Assembly: GCF_000482245.1 (NCBI RefSeq)
Contig: NZ_AWNH01000059.1
Coordinates: 1 to 64,000 of the forward strand
DNA: 64,000 nucleotides
Source: Leptolyngbya sp. Heron Island J
GTDB taxonomy: Bacteria; Cyanobacteriota; Cyanobacteriia; Phormidesmidales; Phormidesmidaceae
Direction: 5' to 3'
The notes beneath the pieces are model-generated. The model did not search any database. It saw only the letters and a program-made list of their open reading frames with translations, and was not told the DNA's origin. The position numbers and the translations under genes were made by a program. Positions 32,919-42,038 of this stretch are shown here, one piece after another. How positions within the stretch are numbered: the stretch's first letter is position 1; each line of letters opens with the position of its first letter.

Positions 32919-33361
32919 CGCTAACAATTCGTCCTGGCACTATCGATGATCTGCCCCAGGTTCTGGCCTTGTACAACCACTCAGGGTTGGAGCATGCTAC
33001 AACTTTGACTTTAGCCGATATTGAGAAGTGGTTTGCACAGATGCAAAAGTATCCTAGCTATACCCTGTGGGTCGCTTGTTTGGCCGAGAGAGTAGTAGGT
33101 ACATTTGCGTTGTTGATTATGGATAATCTGGTTCATCACAGTAGTCCATCTGGCATCGTTGAAGCGGTTGGTGTGGCTGCTGATTTACAGGGTCAGGGGA
33201 TTGGTCGGCAGATGATGGAGGTTGCGATCGCCCAGTGTCGTGCTGCCGGATGTTATAAACTCACCATTTCCACCAACCTGCGCAGAAAATCCGCCCATGC
33301 CTTTTACGAATCCTTAGGATTCACCAAACATGGATACAGCTATCGAGTTGAGTTGAGTTGA
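32915..33361 (+). CDS. GNAT acetyltransferase within the phn operon (PhnO-like role?)
   Basis: This 148-residue protein is a complete GNAT: IRPGTIDDLPQVLALYNHSG, then the acetyl-CoA loop GVAADLQGQGIGRQMMEVAI, then SAHAFYESLGFTKHGYSY. The start at 32915 overlaps the phnH stop by four bases; longer in-frame starts inside phnH are unlikely. In other phn operons phnO encodes an aminoalkylphosphonate N-acetyltransferase, so a similar detoxifying or substrate-preparing role is plausible here. The sequence itself does not show the substrate. The tail VELS is encoded by a short GAGTT repeat. Confidence 0.8.
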   Translation: MTLTIRPGTIDDLPQVLALYNHSGLEHATTLTLADIEKWFAQMQKYPSYTLWVACLAERVVGTFALLIMDNLVHHSSPSGIVEAVGVAADLQGQGIGRQMMEVAIAQCRAAGCYKLTISTNLRRKSAHAFYESLGFTKHGYSYRVELS

Positions 33362-33392
33362 GTTGAGCTAACAAACCCATCAGGAGAGAATT

Positions 33393-34634
33393 ATGCCCTA
33401 CGTTGCAGTCAAAGGTGGAGAACAGGCCATTCGCAATGCCGAAGCCTTACTTAAGGCCAAGCGGCGTGGTGATCAGAACGTGCCCGAGCTTTCCCTGGAG
33501 CAGATCAAGCAACAGATGCAGCTGGCGGTAAACCGAGTGATGGCTGAAGGCAGTTTGTACGATCCGGACCTGGCAGCGCTGGCCATTAAACAGTCCTGGG
33601 GAGATTTAGTGGAAGCGGCCTTTTTGTTGCGGGCCTATCGAACAACGCTACCCCGTCTTTATTACAGTCAGCCGTTAGATACCAACACCATGGCAATTCA
33701 GCGGCGTATTTCTGCCATCTTTAAGGATGCTCCCGGTGGACAAAAGCTAGGCCCCACATTTGACTATATTCATCGCCTGTTGGATTTTAAGCTGGCCGCT
33801 GAGGATAATAGGTTTCCGGCACCTGTGGGTGAGGCGGATATGGACGAGACAACGCCTCGGGTTGCCCATATGTTGGCGCAGGAGGGGTTGGTGTCTCCGC
33901 CTGGAGCAGCGGGTAATGGAGCGGCGGGTAATGGGGCTCAAACAGGAAGCAATAAATCTGGGACGGGGAGAATTACCCACCCTACAGGGGATAACGTTAA
34001 TCAAGAGCCGAATGCTGAACCGTTTGATATTACGCGACAGTCGTTGACGACACCCACCCATCGAGATGCGCGTCTGCAGAATTTGGCCCGTGCCGACGAA
34101 GGCTTTTTGTTGTCTATGGCCTATTCCACCCAGCGAGGCTATGGCAAAAATCATCCCTTTGCAGGTGAGGTGCGCATGGGAGAAGTGGAGGTGGTGATTT
34201 GCCCTGAAGAGTTGGGGTTTGAAATTGCGATCGCTGATATTACTGTCACTGAAGTGCAAATGGTGAACCAGTTTAAGGGTAGCAAAGAAATTCCGCCCCA
34301 GTTTACCCAAGGCTACGGCCTCACCTTTGGTTATAACGAGCGTAAGGCAATGGCCATGGCCCTAGTCGACCGAGCACTGCAGGCTAAGGATTTAGGTGAG
34401 TCGCTAGATGGCCCCGCCCAGGATGAAGAATTTGTTCTGTTCCATTCTGACAATATTGAAGCACAAGGTTTTGTGCAACACCTGAAACTGCCCCATTACA
34501 TCGATTTTCAAGCAGAGCTAAATCTGATTCGTAAGCTACGTAGTGATTATGAACAAGCAAAGGACTTAGGCAAACCCCCCGTGGTAAAAGCCGAGAATAA
34601 TGCTCCTAATTCTCAAGAGATAACAACGGCATGA
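33393..34634 (+). CDS. phnI: C-P lyase subunit PhnI
   Basis: This 413-residue protein starts MPYVAVKGGEQAIRNAEALL, the PhnI opening, and keeps the conserved blocks SQPLDTNTMAIQRRISAIFKDAPGGQ, AYSTQRGYGKNHPFAGEVRMG and VQMVNQFKGSKEIPPQFTQG. PhnI is the nucleosidase-like subunit of the core complex and carries out base exchange on ATP. A Gly/Ala/Asn-rich stretch around residues 171-190 (GAAGNGAAGNGAQTGSNKSG) is low in complexity and looks like an inserted linker. GGAGAG seven bases upstream of the ATG supports the start. Confidence 0.95.
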   Translation: MPYVAVKGGEQAIRNAEALLKAKRRGDQNVPELSLEQIKQQMQLAVNRVMAEGSLYDPDLAALAIKQSWGDLVEAAFLLRAYRTTLPRLYYSQPLDTNTMAIQRRISAIFKDAPGGQKLGPTFDYIHRLLDFKLAAEDNRFPAPVGEADMDETTPRVAHMLAQEGLVSPPGAAGNGAAGNGAQTGSNKSGTGRITHPTGDNVNQEPNAEPFDITRQSLTTPTHRDARLQNLARADEGFLLSMAYSTQRGYGKNHPFAGEVRMGEVEVVICPEELGFEIAIADITVTEVQMVNQFKGSKEIPPQFTQGYGLTFGYNERKAMAMALVDRALQAKDLGESLDGPAQDEEFVLFHSDNIEAQGFVQHLKLPHYIDFQAELNLIRKLRSDYEQAKDLGKPPVVKAENNAPNSQEITTA

Positions 34635-34706
34635 TTAGCAGCAATTAATTGTCCAGGGCAGGTACAAGACCAACCCAAACCGTTTCTTTTTCATTCCTAC
34701 CAATCT

Positions 34707-35609
34707 ATGACCTCTCCTGTTTCCCCTGATTTATCTCCACCTTTTAACCCAGAGCCAGGGTTCAATTTTGCCTATCTGGACGAGCAAACCAAACGTTCTG
34801 TCCGTCGTGCCATTCTGAAGGCTGTTGCTATTCCGGGTCACCAAATCCCCTTTAGCTCGCGGGAAATGCCGATGTCCTATGGCTGGGGGACCGGGGGGAT
34901 TCAAGTAACGGCTTCGGTTATCGGTCAAGAGGATACCTTAAAGGTAATCGACCAGGGCGCTGATGATACTACTAACGCGGTTAATATCCGGCGTTTTTTT
35001 AAGAAGGTGTGCGGTGTGGCCACCACTGAACGCACTGAGGAGGCCACGCTAATTCAAACCCGCCACCGGATTCCTGAAACTCCACTCAAAGAAGGACAGG
35101 TATTTGTCTATCAGGTACCAATGCCGGAGCCGCTGTATTTTATTGAGCCATCTCGGACTGAGGCCAACAAAATGCATGGGCTAGAAGAATATGGTCCCAT
35201 GTATGTCAAGCTCTATGAGGATATTACTAAATTTGGTCGAATTTCTCTCGCCTATGACTATCCGGTGATGGTACATGAACGGTACTTGATGAACCCCAGC
35301 CCGATCCCCCGATTTGATAATCCTAAAATGGATACAAACCCAGCACTGCAGCTATTTGGGGCCGGGCGAGAGAAACGAATTTATGCCATACCACCTTACA
35401 CCAAAGTAAAAAGTCTGGACTTTGAGGATCATCCATTTTCCGTAGAGAACTGGGAGCAGCCCTGTGAGTTTTGTGGGGCGACCGACAGTTATTTAGATGA
35501 GGTGGTAATTAATGACCAGGGAGATCGCATGTGGATTTGTTCGGATACGGACTACTGCGAACAGCGACAGCGGGAACAGTCGGGCAGTGTGCAAAAGCTG
35601 GGTCAATAG
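34707..35609 (+). CDS. phnJ: C-P lyase radical-SAM subunit PhnJ
   Basis: This 300-residue protein is the enzyme that breaks the carbon-phosphorus bond by radical chemistry. The cluster ligands are all present near the C-terminus in C-E-F-C, 21 residues, C, five residues, C (about residues 258-289). The spacing matches the known PhnJ CX2CX21C cluster plus the catalytic Cys. Other PhnJ blocks are FAYLDEQTKRSVRRAILKAV, MPMSYGWGTGGIQ and FGRISLAYDYPVMV. PhnI precedes by 72 bp and phnK follows by 12 bp. Confidence 0.96.
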   Translation: MTSPVSPDLSPPFNPEPGFNFAYLDEQTKRSVRRAILKAVAIPGHQIPFSSREMPMSYGWGTGGIQVTASVIGQEDTLKVIDQGADDTTNAVNIRRFFKKVCGVATTERTEEATLIQTRHRIPETPLKEGQVFVYQVPMPEPLYFIEPSRTEANKMHGLEEYGPMYVKLYEDITKFGRISLAYDYPVMVHERYLMNPSPIPRFDNPKMDTNPALQLFGAGREKRIYAIPPYTKVKSLDFEDHPFSVENWEQPCEFCGATDSYLDEVVINDQGDRMWICSDTDYCEQRQREQSGSVQKLGQ

Positions 35610-35621
35610 GAGAAATAATCT

Positions 35622-36392
35622 ATGCAGCCGCTACTGAGAGTTAACAATTTGAGTAAAGACTATGGGGCGTTGAGGGCATGCGATCGCATCTCCTTTAATC
35701 TTTACCCTGGCCAGGTGCTCGGTATTATTGGCGAGTCCGGCTCAGGCAAAAGCACCCTGCTCGCCAGCATTGCCGGTCATGTCTCCTTCGACGATGGTGA
35801 AGTACTCTATTGTAATCGAGACAACAACCTCATTAACCTGCGCACCCTGCCTGAACCTCGGCGGCGTCAGCTAATGAAAACCGAATGGGGCTTTGTCCGC
35901 CAGAATCCCCGTGATGGGCTGCGTATGACCGTTACTGCCGGGGCTAACATTGGCGAACGGTTGTTAGACGTCGGCCAGCGTCACTATGGCAACATTCGCA
36001 CCGAAGCTCTGCAGTGGCTGAACGAAGTTGAGATTCCTGAAAACCGCATTGATAACTTTCCCAATACCTTTTCCGGTGGGATGCAACAGCGGCTGCAGCT
36101 GGCTCGCATCCTGGTCACTCGCCCTCGGATTGTGCTGATGGACGAACCCACAGGGGGGCTGGATGTCTCGGTTCAGGCCAGACTGTTGGATCTGATGCGA
36201 TCGCTAGTCCGCACCCTTGACCTCAGTGTGATTTTGGTCACCCATGATATTGGCGTTGTGCGGCTGTTGGCCCATCGGCTGATGGTGATGCAAAACGGTC
36301 AGGTCGTCGAAGCTGGACTCACCGACCAGGTATTGGATGATCCCCAGCATCCCTATACACAACAACTGGTCAATGCCACATTAGTACCTTAG
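35622..36392 (+). CDS. phnK: C-P lyase ABC-type ATPase PhnK
   Basis: This 256-residue ABC ATPase has Walker A GESGSGKS, the signature FSGGMQQR, Walker B IVLMDEPTGGLD and the switch VTHDIG. It resembles oligopeptide-transporter ATPases, as PhnK does. PhnK has no permease; it docks on the PhnGHIJ core and helps turnover. The place between phnJ and phnL fixes the assignment. Confidence 0.94.
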   Translation: MQPLLRVNNLSKDYGALRACDRISFNLYPGQVLGIIGESGSGKSTLLASIAGHVSFDDGEVLYCNRDNNLINLRTLPEPRRRQLMKTEWGFVRQNPRDGLRMTVTAGANIGERLLDVGQRHYGNIRTEALQWLNEVEIPENRIDNFPNTFSGGMQQRLQLARILVTRPRIVLMDEPTGGLDVSVQARLLDLMRSLVRTLDLSVILVTHDIGVVRLLAHRLMVMQNGQVVEAGLTDQVLDDPQHPYTQQLVNATLVP

Positions 36393-36397
36393 GAAAT

Positions 36398-37123
36398 ATG
36401 AAAACCTTACAAGTCTTATCTTCACCAACAGCTCCCACCAACACGACAGCACTGCTGCAGGCAGACCAGCTCTATAAAAACTTTGTTCTCCACCATCAGG
36501 GGGGTGTACAACTACCCGTTCTCAAAGGTGTTTCTCTGACTGTTCACCCCGGTGAATGTGTGGCGCTCCAGGGAGCCTCAGGATCAGGAAAATCCACATT
36601 TATGCGATCGCTCTACGCTAACTATCGCATCGACAGTGGCTCTATCTGGATCAAGCACCAGGATCATTGGGTTGACCTACCAAAATTAGAAGCACACGAC
36701 CTGATTGAAGTCCGTCAGCATACCCTCGGCTATGTCAGTCAGTTTCTGCGTGTGATTCCTCGGGTGCCAGCCGTCGATGTGGCGGCAGACCCCCTAATGG
36801 AGCTGGGGATGGATATGGAGGAGGCTAAGGCTAAAGTGCAAAACTTGTTCTCTCGACTGAATTTATCAGAACGACTGTGGGAACTATCACCGACTACGTT
36901 TTCCGGGGGTGAAAAACAGCGGGTGAACATCGCTCGGGCTTTCTCAGTTAACTACCCGATTCTGCTACTCGATGAACCCACATCTGCCCTGGATGCAGCT
37001 AACCGCGAAGTCGTGATGCAGTTAATCGAAGAACGTAAAGCCCAGGGCTGTGCCATGGTGGGCATTTTCCATGATGACGAAGTGCGGGAAAGGGTTTGCG
37101 ATCGCACCCTTAGCTTTGGCTAA
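36398..37123 (+). CDS. phnL: C-P lyase ABC-type ATPase PhnL
   Basis: This 241-residue ATPase has Walker A GASGSGKS, the signature FSGGEKQR and Walker B ILLLDEPTSALD. It carries PhnL-type segments such as TLGYVSQFLRVIPRVPAVDVVA-like residues around 110-130. It works with the core complex rather than as a transporter. It starts five bases after phnK. Its last four bases overlap the end of a convergent minus-strand gene, which is unusual inside an operon. Confidence 0.93.
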   Translation: MKTLQVLSSPTAPTNTTALLQADQLYKNFVLHHQGGVQLPVLKGVSLTVHPGECVALQGASGSGKSTFMRSLYANYRIDSGSIWIKHQDHWVDLPKLEAHDLIEVRQHTLGYVSQFLRVIPRVPAVDVAADPLMELGMDMEEAKAKVQNLFSRLNLSERLWELSPTTFSGGEKQRVNIARAFSVNYPILLLDEPTSALDAANREVVMQLIEERKAQGCAMVGIFHDDEVRERVCDRTLSFG

Positions 37124-37746
37124 TCCTCAACTGTTTTGTTAGTCAAAATAGCCACCAGAATATTCATCAGTAGTTCCACATCTGCAGGTACCCGATATAA
37201 CTCTAAATCTTGAGAAATTTTCTTTTGCTGTCGATCCAGCACAGCAAACTGCCAGATCCGTCCAATTGATACTGCACCATAAAGGAGGTTCCCCGCCGAT
37301 GCATCCGTCACCTTATCCAAAGCAATCAGCTCAGCCGCTAGCTGCTTAAAGCCTCGCTCCAGATTTTCATCTTTAGCCTCAATAATCAGCAAACTATCCC
37401 CCGACTGGAGATAGTAATCTAACAGCCCCTTAAGCTGCTCGGTGGCCTTGAGAGAATAGCTTACCTTAACCTTGACATGGATCAGGTGAACCAGCTCTAA
37501 AACCAAGGGCGCAATCAAAAACTCCCGACGGGCTGATTCACTATCCAACGTGACGAACGGCAAACTCTCTTCCAGACGCTCTCTAAGTCGGTCAATCGTT
37601 TCTACTGGCTTTTCTGATTGAGGCAACACCAACGATGTCAGCTCAAAACTATACCCAAAATGAGTGACGATATCTTCCAGATAATAATTCAGTTTGAAAT
37701 AATCCGAAAAATAACAGGACTCCGGAAGTTCAATTATTTGGGCCAT
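37120..37746 (-). CDS. PD-(D/E)XK nuclease-fold-like protein, unknown
   Basis: This 208-residue protein has a possible endonuclease-type core: GDSLLIIEAKDENLERGFKQ (Asp, then Glu-x-Lys, about residues 117-136). The following LAAELIALDKV helix is Gln/Leu-rich, as in PD-(D/E)XK folds. The region IWQFAVLDRQQKKISQDLELYRVP would complete the sheet. Similar orphan proteins are common in cyanobacteria; their function is unknown. It is encoded against the phn genes, between phnL (four-base overlap of the 3' ends) and phnM. It has probably inserted into, or marks a break in, the operon. Confidence 0.5.
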   Translation of the reverse strand: MAQIIELPESCYFSDYFKLNYYLEDIVTHFGYSFELTSLVLPQSEKPVETIDRLRERLEESLPFVTLDSESARREFLIAPLVLELVHLIHVKVKVSYSLKATEQLKGLLDYYLQSGDSLLIIEAKDENLERGFKQLAAELIALDKVTDASAGNLLYGAVSIGRIWQFAVLDRQQKKISQDLELYRVPADVELLMNILVAILTNKTVED

Positions 37747-37873
37747 TTTCTATCTCCTAATCCTAAAGATAACGTTAACTTAACCTTGGTTCGATATTAG
37801 TTGGAGATGTCTAGACATTTCCGAGATCTAACTGGTAGAGCCATCCTTTCGACACCCCTAGCCCCTAAGCCCC

Positions 37874-39010
37874 ATGACTGAAACCATCTATACCAATTAT
37901 CGCCTGCAGCTTCTTGATCAGGAGATCCTCGGCACGCTTGTTATCAAAGACGGCATGATTGCAGACATTCAGCCAGGCATCGTCGCCCAGGGGCACAATG
38001 GCCAGGGTGACTACCTGCTGCCCGGTTTGATTGAGCTGCATACCGACAATCTGGAGCGATGTATGTCGCCCCGTCCTAAGGTGAATTGGCCCTTGGATGT
38101 CGCCGCCGTACATCATGATCGAGATTTGGCTGGGGCTGGTATCACTACCGTTTGTGATGCTATCTCCATTGGTGACCTCACACCGGGTTCCCTACGTATG
38201 ACCCAGTTTGGCCCCATGATTGACACGATTTATCACGGTCAGAGTAATGGGCGATTTTCGGTAGACCATCGTCTACATCTACGGTGTGAGCTGGGATATA
38301 ACCAGGTTTATGATCTGGTGGAAACCTATGCAGACCACCCGCTGTTGTCGTTGTTGTCGTTGATGGATCACACACCGGGACAGCGACAGTTTGTCAAAAT
38401 TGATAAATATAAAGAGTATTATCAGGGTAAACATGGGGTGACGGCGGACGAGATGGATGGCTTTATTCGCGATCGCATCGCTGCCCAACAGCTCCACGCC
38501 GTCGACAATCGCCGCCAGCTGGTGGAACTGGCCCAACAACAAAATATTTGTCTGGCCAGTCACGATGATGCCACCCCAGAACATGTCCAGGAAGCCGTTG
38601 AGGACGGAGCCGCCATTGCCGAATTTCCCACAACATTGGATGCGGCCAAAGCCGCCCACAGTCATGGGCTACAGGTTTTAATGGGAGCCCCCAATTTGAT
38701 CTTAGGCGGGTCTCATTCCGGCAATGTATCCGCCATGGATTTAGTCGAGCGAGACTTAGCCGATATTATCTCCTCAGACTATGTGCCCCAAAGTTTAGTA
38801 CAAGCGATGTTCCTGATTGTGGATAGGGCTCAAGTACCGCTCCACAAAGCAATGCGTCTGTTTACCTTGAATCCAGCTCAGGCAATCGGTTTGGATTGCG
38901 ATCGCGGCAGTCTGGAAATAGGCAAACGGGCCGACATAATTACCCTGCACCATGACGGTGTGGTACCCCGACTGACATCTGTTGTGTGTCAAGGAAAGCG
39001 TATTGCCTAA
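37874..39010 (+). CDS. phnM: alpha-D-ribose 1-methylphosphonate 5-triphosphate diphosphatase PhnM
   Basis: This 378-residue amidohydrolase-superfamily protein has LLPGLIELHTDNLERCMSPR, the PhnM metal-binding start. It also has DHTPGQRQF, ICLASHDDATPEHVQEAVEDG, MGAPNLILGGSHSGNVSAMD and DIISSDYVP. PhnM removes diphosphate from the ribose-triphosphonate made by PhnGHIL, giving the substrate for PhnJ. The gene starts 127 bp after the start of the opposing nuclease-like gene, so a separate promoter may be needed. Confidence 0.95.
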   Translation: MTETIYTNYRLQLLDQEILGTLVIKDGMIADIQPGIVAQGHNGQGDYLLPGLIELHTDNLERCMSPRPKVNWPLDVAAVHHDRDLAGAGITTVCDAISIGDLTPGSLRMTQFGPMIDTIYHGQSNGRFSVDHRLHLRCELGYNQVYDLVETYADHPLLSLLSLMDHTPGQRQFVKIDKYKEYYQGKHGVTADEMDGFIRDRIAAQQLHAVDNRRQLVELAQQQNICLASHDDATPEHVQEAVEDGAAIAEFPTTLDAAKAAHSHGLQVLMGAPNLILGGSHSGNVSAMDLVERDLADIISSDYVPQSLVQAMFLIVDRAQVPLHKAMRLFTLNPAQAIGLDCDRGSLEIGKRADIITLHHDGVVPRLTSVVCQGKRIA

Positions 39011-39041
39011 TCCACCCATCCACCCATCCACACCCTTTCCC

Positions 39042-39602
39042 ATGAACACAACGACCCTAAACCAAATCCTCGACCTCTATCGCCATCGCGGTCAGGCCCA
39101 ATATGGTGGCGAAGCTGTCAGTCAGCTCGAACATGCACTGCAATGCGCCACCCTCGCTCAAGATAATGGTGAATCATCAGAACTAATCGCCGCCTGTTTA
39201 CTCCACGACCTGGGCCATCTGGTACATCATCTCGGTGATGATCCGGCCCTGCTTGGCATTGATGATCGTCACGAGTATCGAGCAGTCCCCGTCCTAGAAA
39301 CCTTGTTTCCAGAAACTGTTACCACACCCATTCGGTTACATGTAGCAGCCAAGCGCTACCTATGTGCGGTAAACAACAACTACTGGGCATCACTCTCACC
39401 CGCATCTAAGCTTAGTCTAGAACTGCAGGGAGGAATCTTTTCAAAATCGATGGCAGATGCATTTATCCAGCAGCCCAATGCAGACAATGCAGTTAAGCTG
39501 CGTCGTTGGGATGACCTGGCCAAAGTTGAGAAGTTAAAAACTCCTGATTTAGACTATTTTCAACCCATCCTAGAAGCCGCTTGCAAGGCAACGGTAGCAT
39601 GA
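39042..39602 (+). CDS. HD-domain protein of phosphonate operons (PhnZ-like)
   Basis: This 186-residue protein has the HD pattern QLEHALQCATLAQ, IAACLLHDLGHLVHHLGDD and IRLHVAAKRYLCAV. It resembles the phosphonate-operon HDIG family that includes PhnZ, a mixed-valence di-iron oxygenase which cleaves hydroxy-phosphonates. Metal ligands are the His and the HD pair in these segments. No PhnY partner is visible nearby, so it may act on other alpha-hydroxy compounds or assist the C-P lyase route. I start at the ATG at 39042; the frame is open further up inside phnM. Its stop overlaps the next start (ATGA). Confidence 0.8.
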   Translation: MNTTTLNQILDLYRHRGQAQYGGEAVSQLEHALQCATLAQDNGESSELIAACLLHDLGHLVHHLGDDPALLGIDDRHEYRAVPVLETLFPETVTTPIRLHVAAKRYLCAVNNNYWASLSPASKLSLELQGGIFSKSMADAFIQQPNADNAVKLRRWDDLAKVEKLKTPDLDYFQPILEAACKATVA

Positions 39603-40426
39603 CCCTAATTGCTCAAATTAGCGACCTGCATGTTCAGATTCCAGGCAAACTAGCCTACGGAGTCGTTGACACTAATTCCCTGGTGGCTGAGGCCATTGCT
39701 CGCCTGAGCAGACTCAATCCTCAGCCAGACATTGTTGTAGCATCCGGCGATCTGATTCAAGACGGCACCCTGGCGGAATATGAACTGCTCAAAGTCATGC
39801 TCGCACCGCTACAGTGCCCCATTTATTTAATGCCAGGCAACCACGACCATCGCGATCACCTGCGACAAGTATTTGATACGCACACCTATCTACCTGATGA
39901 GAGTGACCATCTCAGCTATGTTGTAGAGGGCTATCCCATGCGCCTGGTTATGCTCGATACCATTATTCCTGGTAAAGGTGGTGGCTGTGCAGATACAGAG
40001 CGCCTGATCTGGTTAGAACAACAGCTTTTAGCGGCTCCCCAAACACCGACTATGTTGTTTATGCACCATCCCCCGTTTGCCACCGGTATTCCCTGGATGG
40101 ACCGCAAACGGTTTCAGGGCCATGGGGCGCTGGCAGCTTTAATCCGCCAACATCCCCAGGTCAAACGCATTAGCTGTGGTCATTTACACCGTACTATTTA
40201 CTGTCCATGGGCTGGTACAGTAGCCAGCAGTCAGCCTAGCTTGGTCCATCAGAGTGCCCTTGATTTTACCCCCGACAGCTCAAGTCAGTTTGTCATGGAA
40301 CCACCAGCCTATCAGCTACATGTATGGACTGATGAGACATTAGTCTCCCACACTCTGTATGTGGGCCAATTTGATGGCCCTTATCGCTTTGTTGATGGCA
40401 AAAAAGTTGTTGCAGCGAGGCTATGA
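39599..40426 (+). CDS. CpdA-like metallophosphoesterase, possible PhnP substitute
   Basis: This 275-residue calcineurin-fold enzyme has all metal motifs in order: IAQISDLHV, VVASGDLIQDG, LMPGNHDHRD, FMHHPPF and ISCGHLHR. It resembles class III cyclic-nucleotide phosphodiesterases (CpdA). In the standard C-P lyase route, PhnP, a different fold, opens the cyclic ribose phosphate made by PhnJ. No phnP is visible here, so this enzyme, coupled by a four-base overlap to the HD gene, is a reasonable candidate to do that step. The role is inferred from position only. Its 3' end overlaps the convergent peroxiredoxin gene by six bases. Confidence 0.8.
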   Translation: MTLIAQISDLHVQIPGKLAYGVVDTNSLVAEAIARLSRLNPQPDIVVASGDLIQDGTLAEYELLKVMLAPLQCPIYLMPGNHDHRDHLRQVFDTHTYLPDESDHLSYVVEGYPMRLVMLDTIIPGKGGGCADTERLIWLEQQLLAAPQTPTMLFMHHPPFATGIPWMDRKRFQGHGALAALIRQHPQVKRISCGHLHRTIYCPWAGTVASSQPSLVHQSALDFTPDSSSQFVMEPPAYQLHVWTDETLVSHTLYVGQFDGPYRFVDGKKVVAARL

Positions 40427-41086
40427 AACTAGCTCGTTGACAACAGCCAGTACATCTTGAGGTTCGGCTCGCTGGGTATAATCTGCCTCAGCAAAGGCAT
40501 AGCGAATACGTCTGGCCTGATCAATTACATAGGTAGCAGGCATCGGTAGCTCATAGCTATCGTCACCGTTGCTAGCAGGAATATCAATGCCAAAGTTCTT
40601 GTAAATTGGCCGCAAAGACTCATCCAAGGTAAACACTAATCCATATTGGCGCGATACCTGATTACCTACATCACTGAGCACAGAATATGCCAGATTATGT
40701 TTCTCAGTCACGCTCAGGGAGTGATCCGGCAGCTCTGGAGAAATAGCCACCAGCGTAGCCCCTGCCTGCTTAAACTCAGGCAGCAGATTTTGAAATGCCC
40801 GCAGTTCCAGATTGCAGTAAGGACACCATTCACCCCGATAAAAATTAATCACTACGGGGCCTTGCTGCAGTAAGTCACTTAGACGCACTGCTTTACCAGT
40901 GGCATCGGGCAAGGTAAAGTCGGGGGCAATATCACCAACCGTTAGGGCTTGATCCGCCAGCCCAGCAACTTCGAGGGCTTCAGTAGCCGTTTTCATCGTC
41001 GCTTGAACCACTTCAGGAACCTGTTGTTGAAAACTAGCACGGGTTTCAGCTAGCTGTTCTGCCAGGGGATGTGTGGTTGTAGTCAT
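40421..41086 (-). CDS. peroxiredoxin-like AhpC/TSA protein
   Basis: This 221-residue protein is of the thioredoxin fold: APDFTLPDATGKAVRLSDLL, then VVINFYRGEWCPYCNLELRA with a Cys-x-x-Cys, then LSVTEKHNLAYSVLSDVGNQ and ATYVIDQARRIRY. It belongs to the AhpC/TSA-like family, which often has a 40-residue N-terminal helix region as here. It would reduce peroxides or act as a thiol reductase in the cytoplasm. No signal peptide is seen. It is convergent with the phn operon and not part of it. Confidence 0.85.
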   Translation of the reverse strand: MTTTTHPLAEQLAETRASFQQQVPEVVQATMKTATEALEVAGLADQALTVGDIAPDFTLPDATGKAVRLSDLLQQGPVVINFYRGEWCPYCNLELRAFQNLLPEFKQAGATLVAISPELPDHSLSVTEKHNLAYSVLSDVGNQVSRQYGLVFTLDESLRPIYKNFGIDIPASNGDDSYELPMPATYVIDQARRIRYAFAEADYTQRAEPQDVLAVVNELVS

Positions 41087-41159
41087 GGGAGCATGCCTCT
41101 AGTAGGTTAATCTTGTTCGAAATTCTAGAACGATGGTATGCCCCAGAGATTAAAACTCC

Positions 41160-42038
41160 CTAATCAGACATTAGAGTTCGCTGAGAAGCTGATAATGGCT
41201 CCACTATTTGCATGAGTGCAGCATTGAGCTCAGCCTTAGAAATCGTGATTCTTTCAGTACACAGTGCATAGTTGTGTTCAGCATCTGCTAAATTCCATGC
41301 CAGATCTCTGACATCGTCGTCAAAAGAAACATATCTGAATCCTTCATAGGCTTTGCAAGACTTTTCGACAATAGGAATTGCACCACATAACGCTGCTTCA
41401 AAAAAACGGTATGACCAAATATAATCACCACTTGGGCAAAGCACATATTGTGAGTTTGCTAGGACTCTAAAATAGTTTTCATCCCACGCTTTGATCGGAA
41501 AACGTCGTCCTCTATCCGATGACCACAGCAGTAGATCACCAATATTCTTTTTTATGGTGTAGTCAATTCTAAGCTTAGAGAGAAGATCCTTTCGTAAATT
41601 GTAGATACGACTATTAGTATTCGGTAATTTATGTCTGGCGCTGATATTTTTGCTAATCCAGCCCTCCAGTAAAGATTTTCGTTTCTGAGTGACTAGCCCT
41701 TGAAACGAATAGCGAAAACGTCTTTTTGGTTGCCACATAGAGCGACAATGTTGAGGAATGATGGCCGGAAAAACCAGACTTTTGGAAACACTCCCCAGGG
41801 ATGTTAAAGGCTCACTATGAACAATTTGAAGCTGGTCAGTGATGTCAATCGAGTTGGAGTGATTATGGCTAAAGGAAACTTCGAATTTATCCTTAAGCAA
41901 GGAGAATTTACTGTCTTCTGAAGGCGGTATTGCGATCGCAAAATCAGATTCAGCCAGCGCATGAACCAGGCGTATCTGTTGAATTTGGTTGAATTTAAAC
42001 GTCTTATTGATTAATAGCGTATTTGACATATCGTACAA
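41160..42038 (-). CDS. exostosin-like (GT47-type) glycosyltransferase
   Basis: This 292-residue protein carries, in its C-terminal third, the segment VLCPSGDYIWSYRFFEAALCGAIPIVE. In exostosin-family glycosyltransferases the equivalent region binds the nucleotide sugar (F-E-A-x-x-x-G-x-I-P-V). The middle is basic. There is no membrane anchor, unlike eukaryotic exostosins. It could transfer a sugar to a surface glycan; donor and acceptor are unknown. It stands alone. Confidence 0.65.
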   Translation of the reverse strand: MYDMSNTLLINKTFKFNQIQQIRLVHALAESDFAIAIPPSEDSKFSLLKDKFEVSFSHNHSNSIDITDQLQIVHSEPLTSLGSVSKSLVFPAIIPQHCRSMWQPKRRFRYSFQGLVTQKRKSLLEGWISKNISARHKLPNTNSRIYNLRKDLLSKLRIDYTIKKNIGDLLLWSSDRGRRFPIKAWDENYFRVLANSQYVLCPSGDYIWSYRFFEAALCGAIPIVEKSCKAYEGFRYVSFDDDVRDLAWNLADAEHNYALCTERITISKAELNAALMQIVEPLSASQRTLMSD

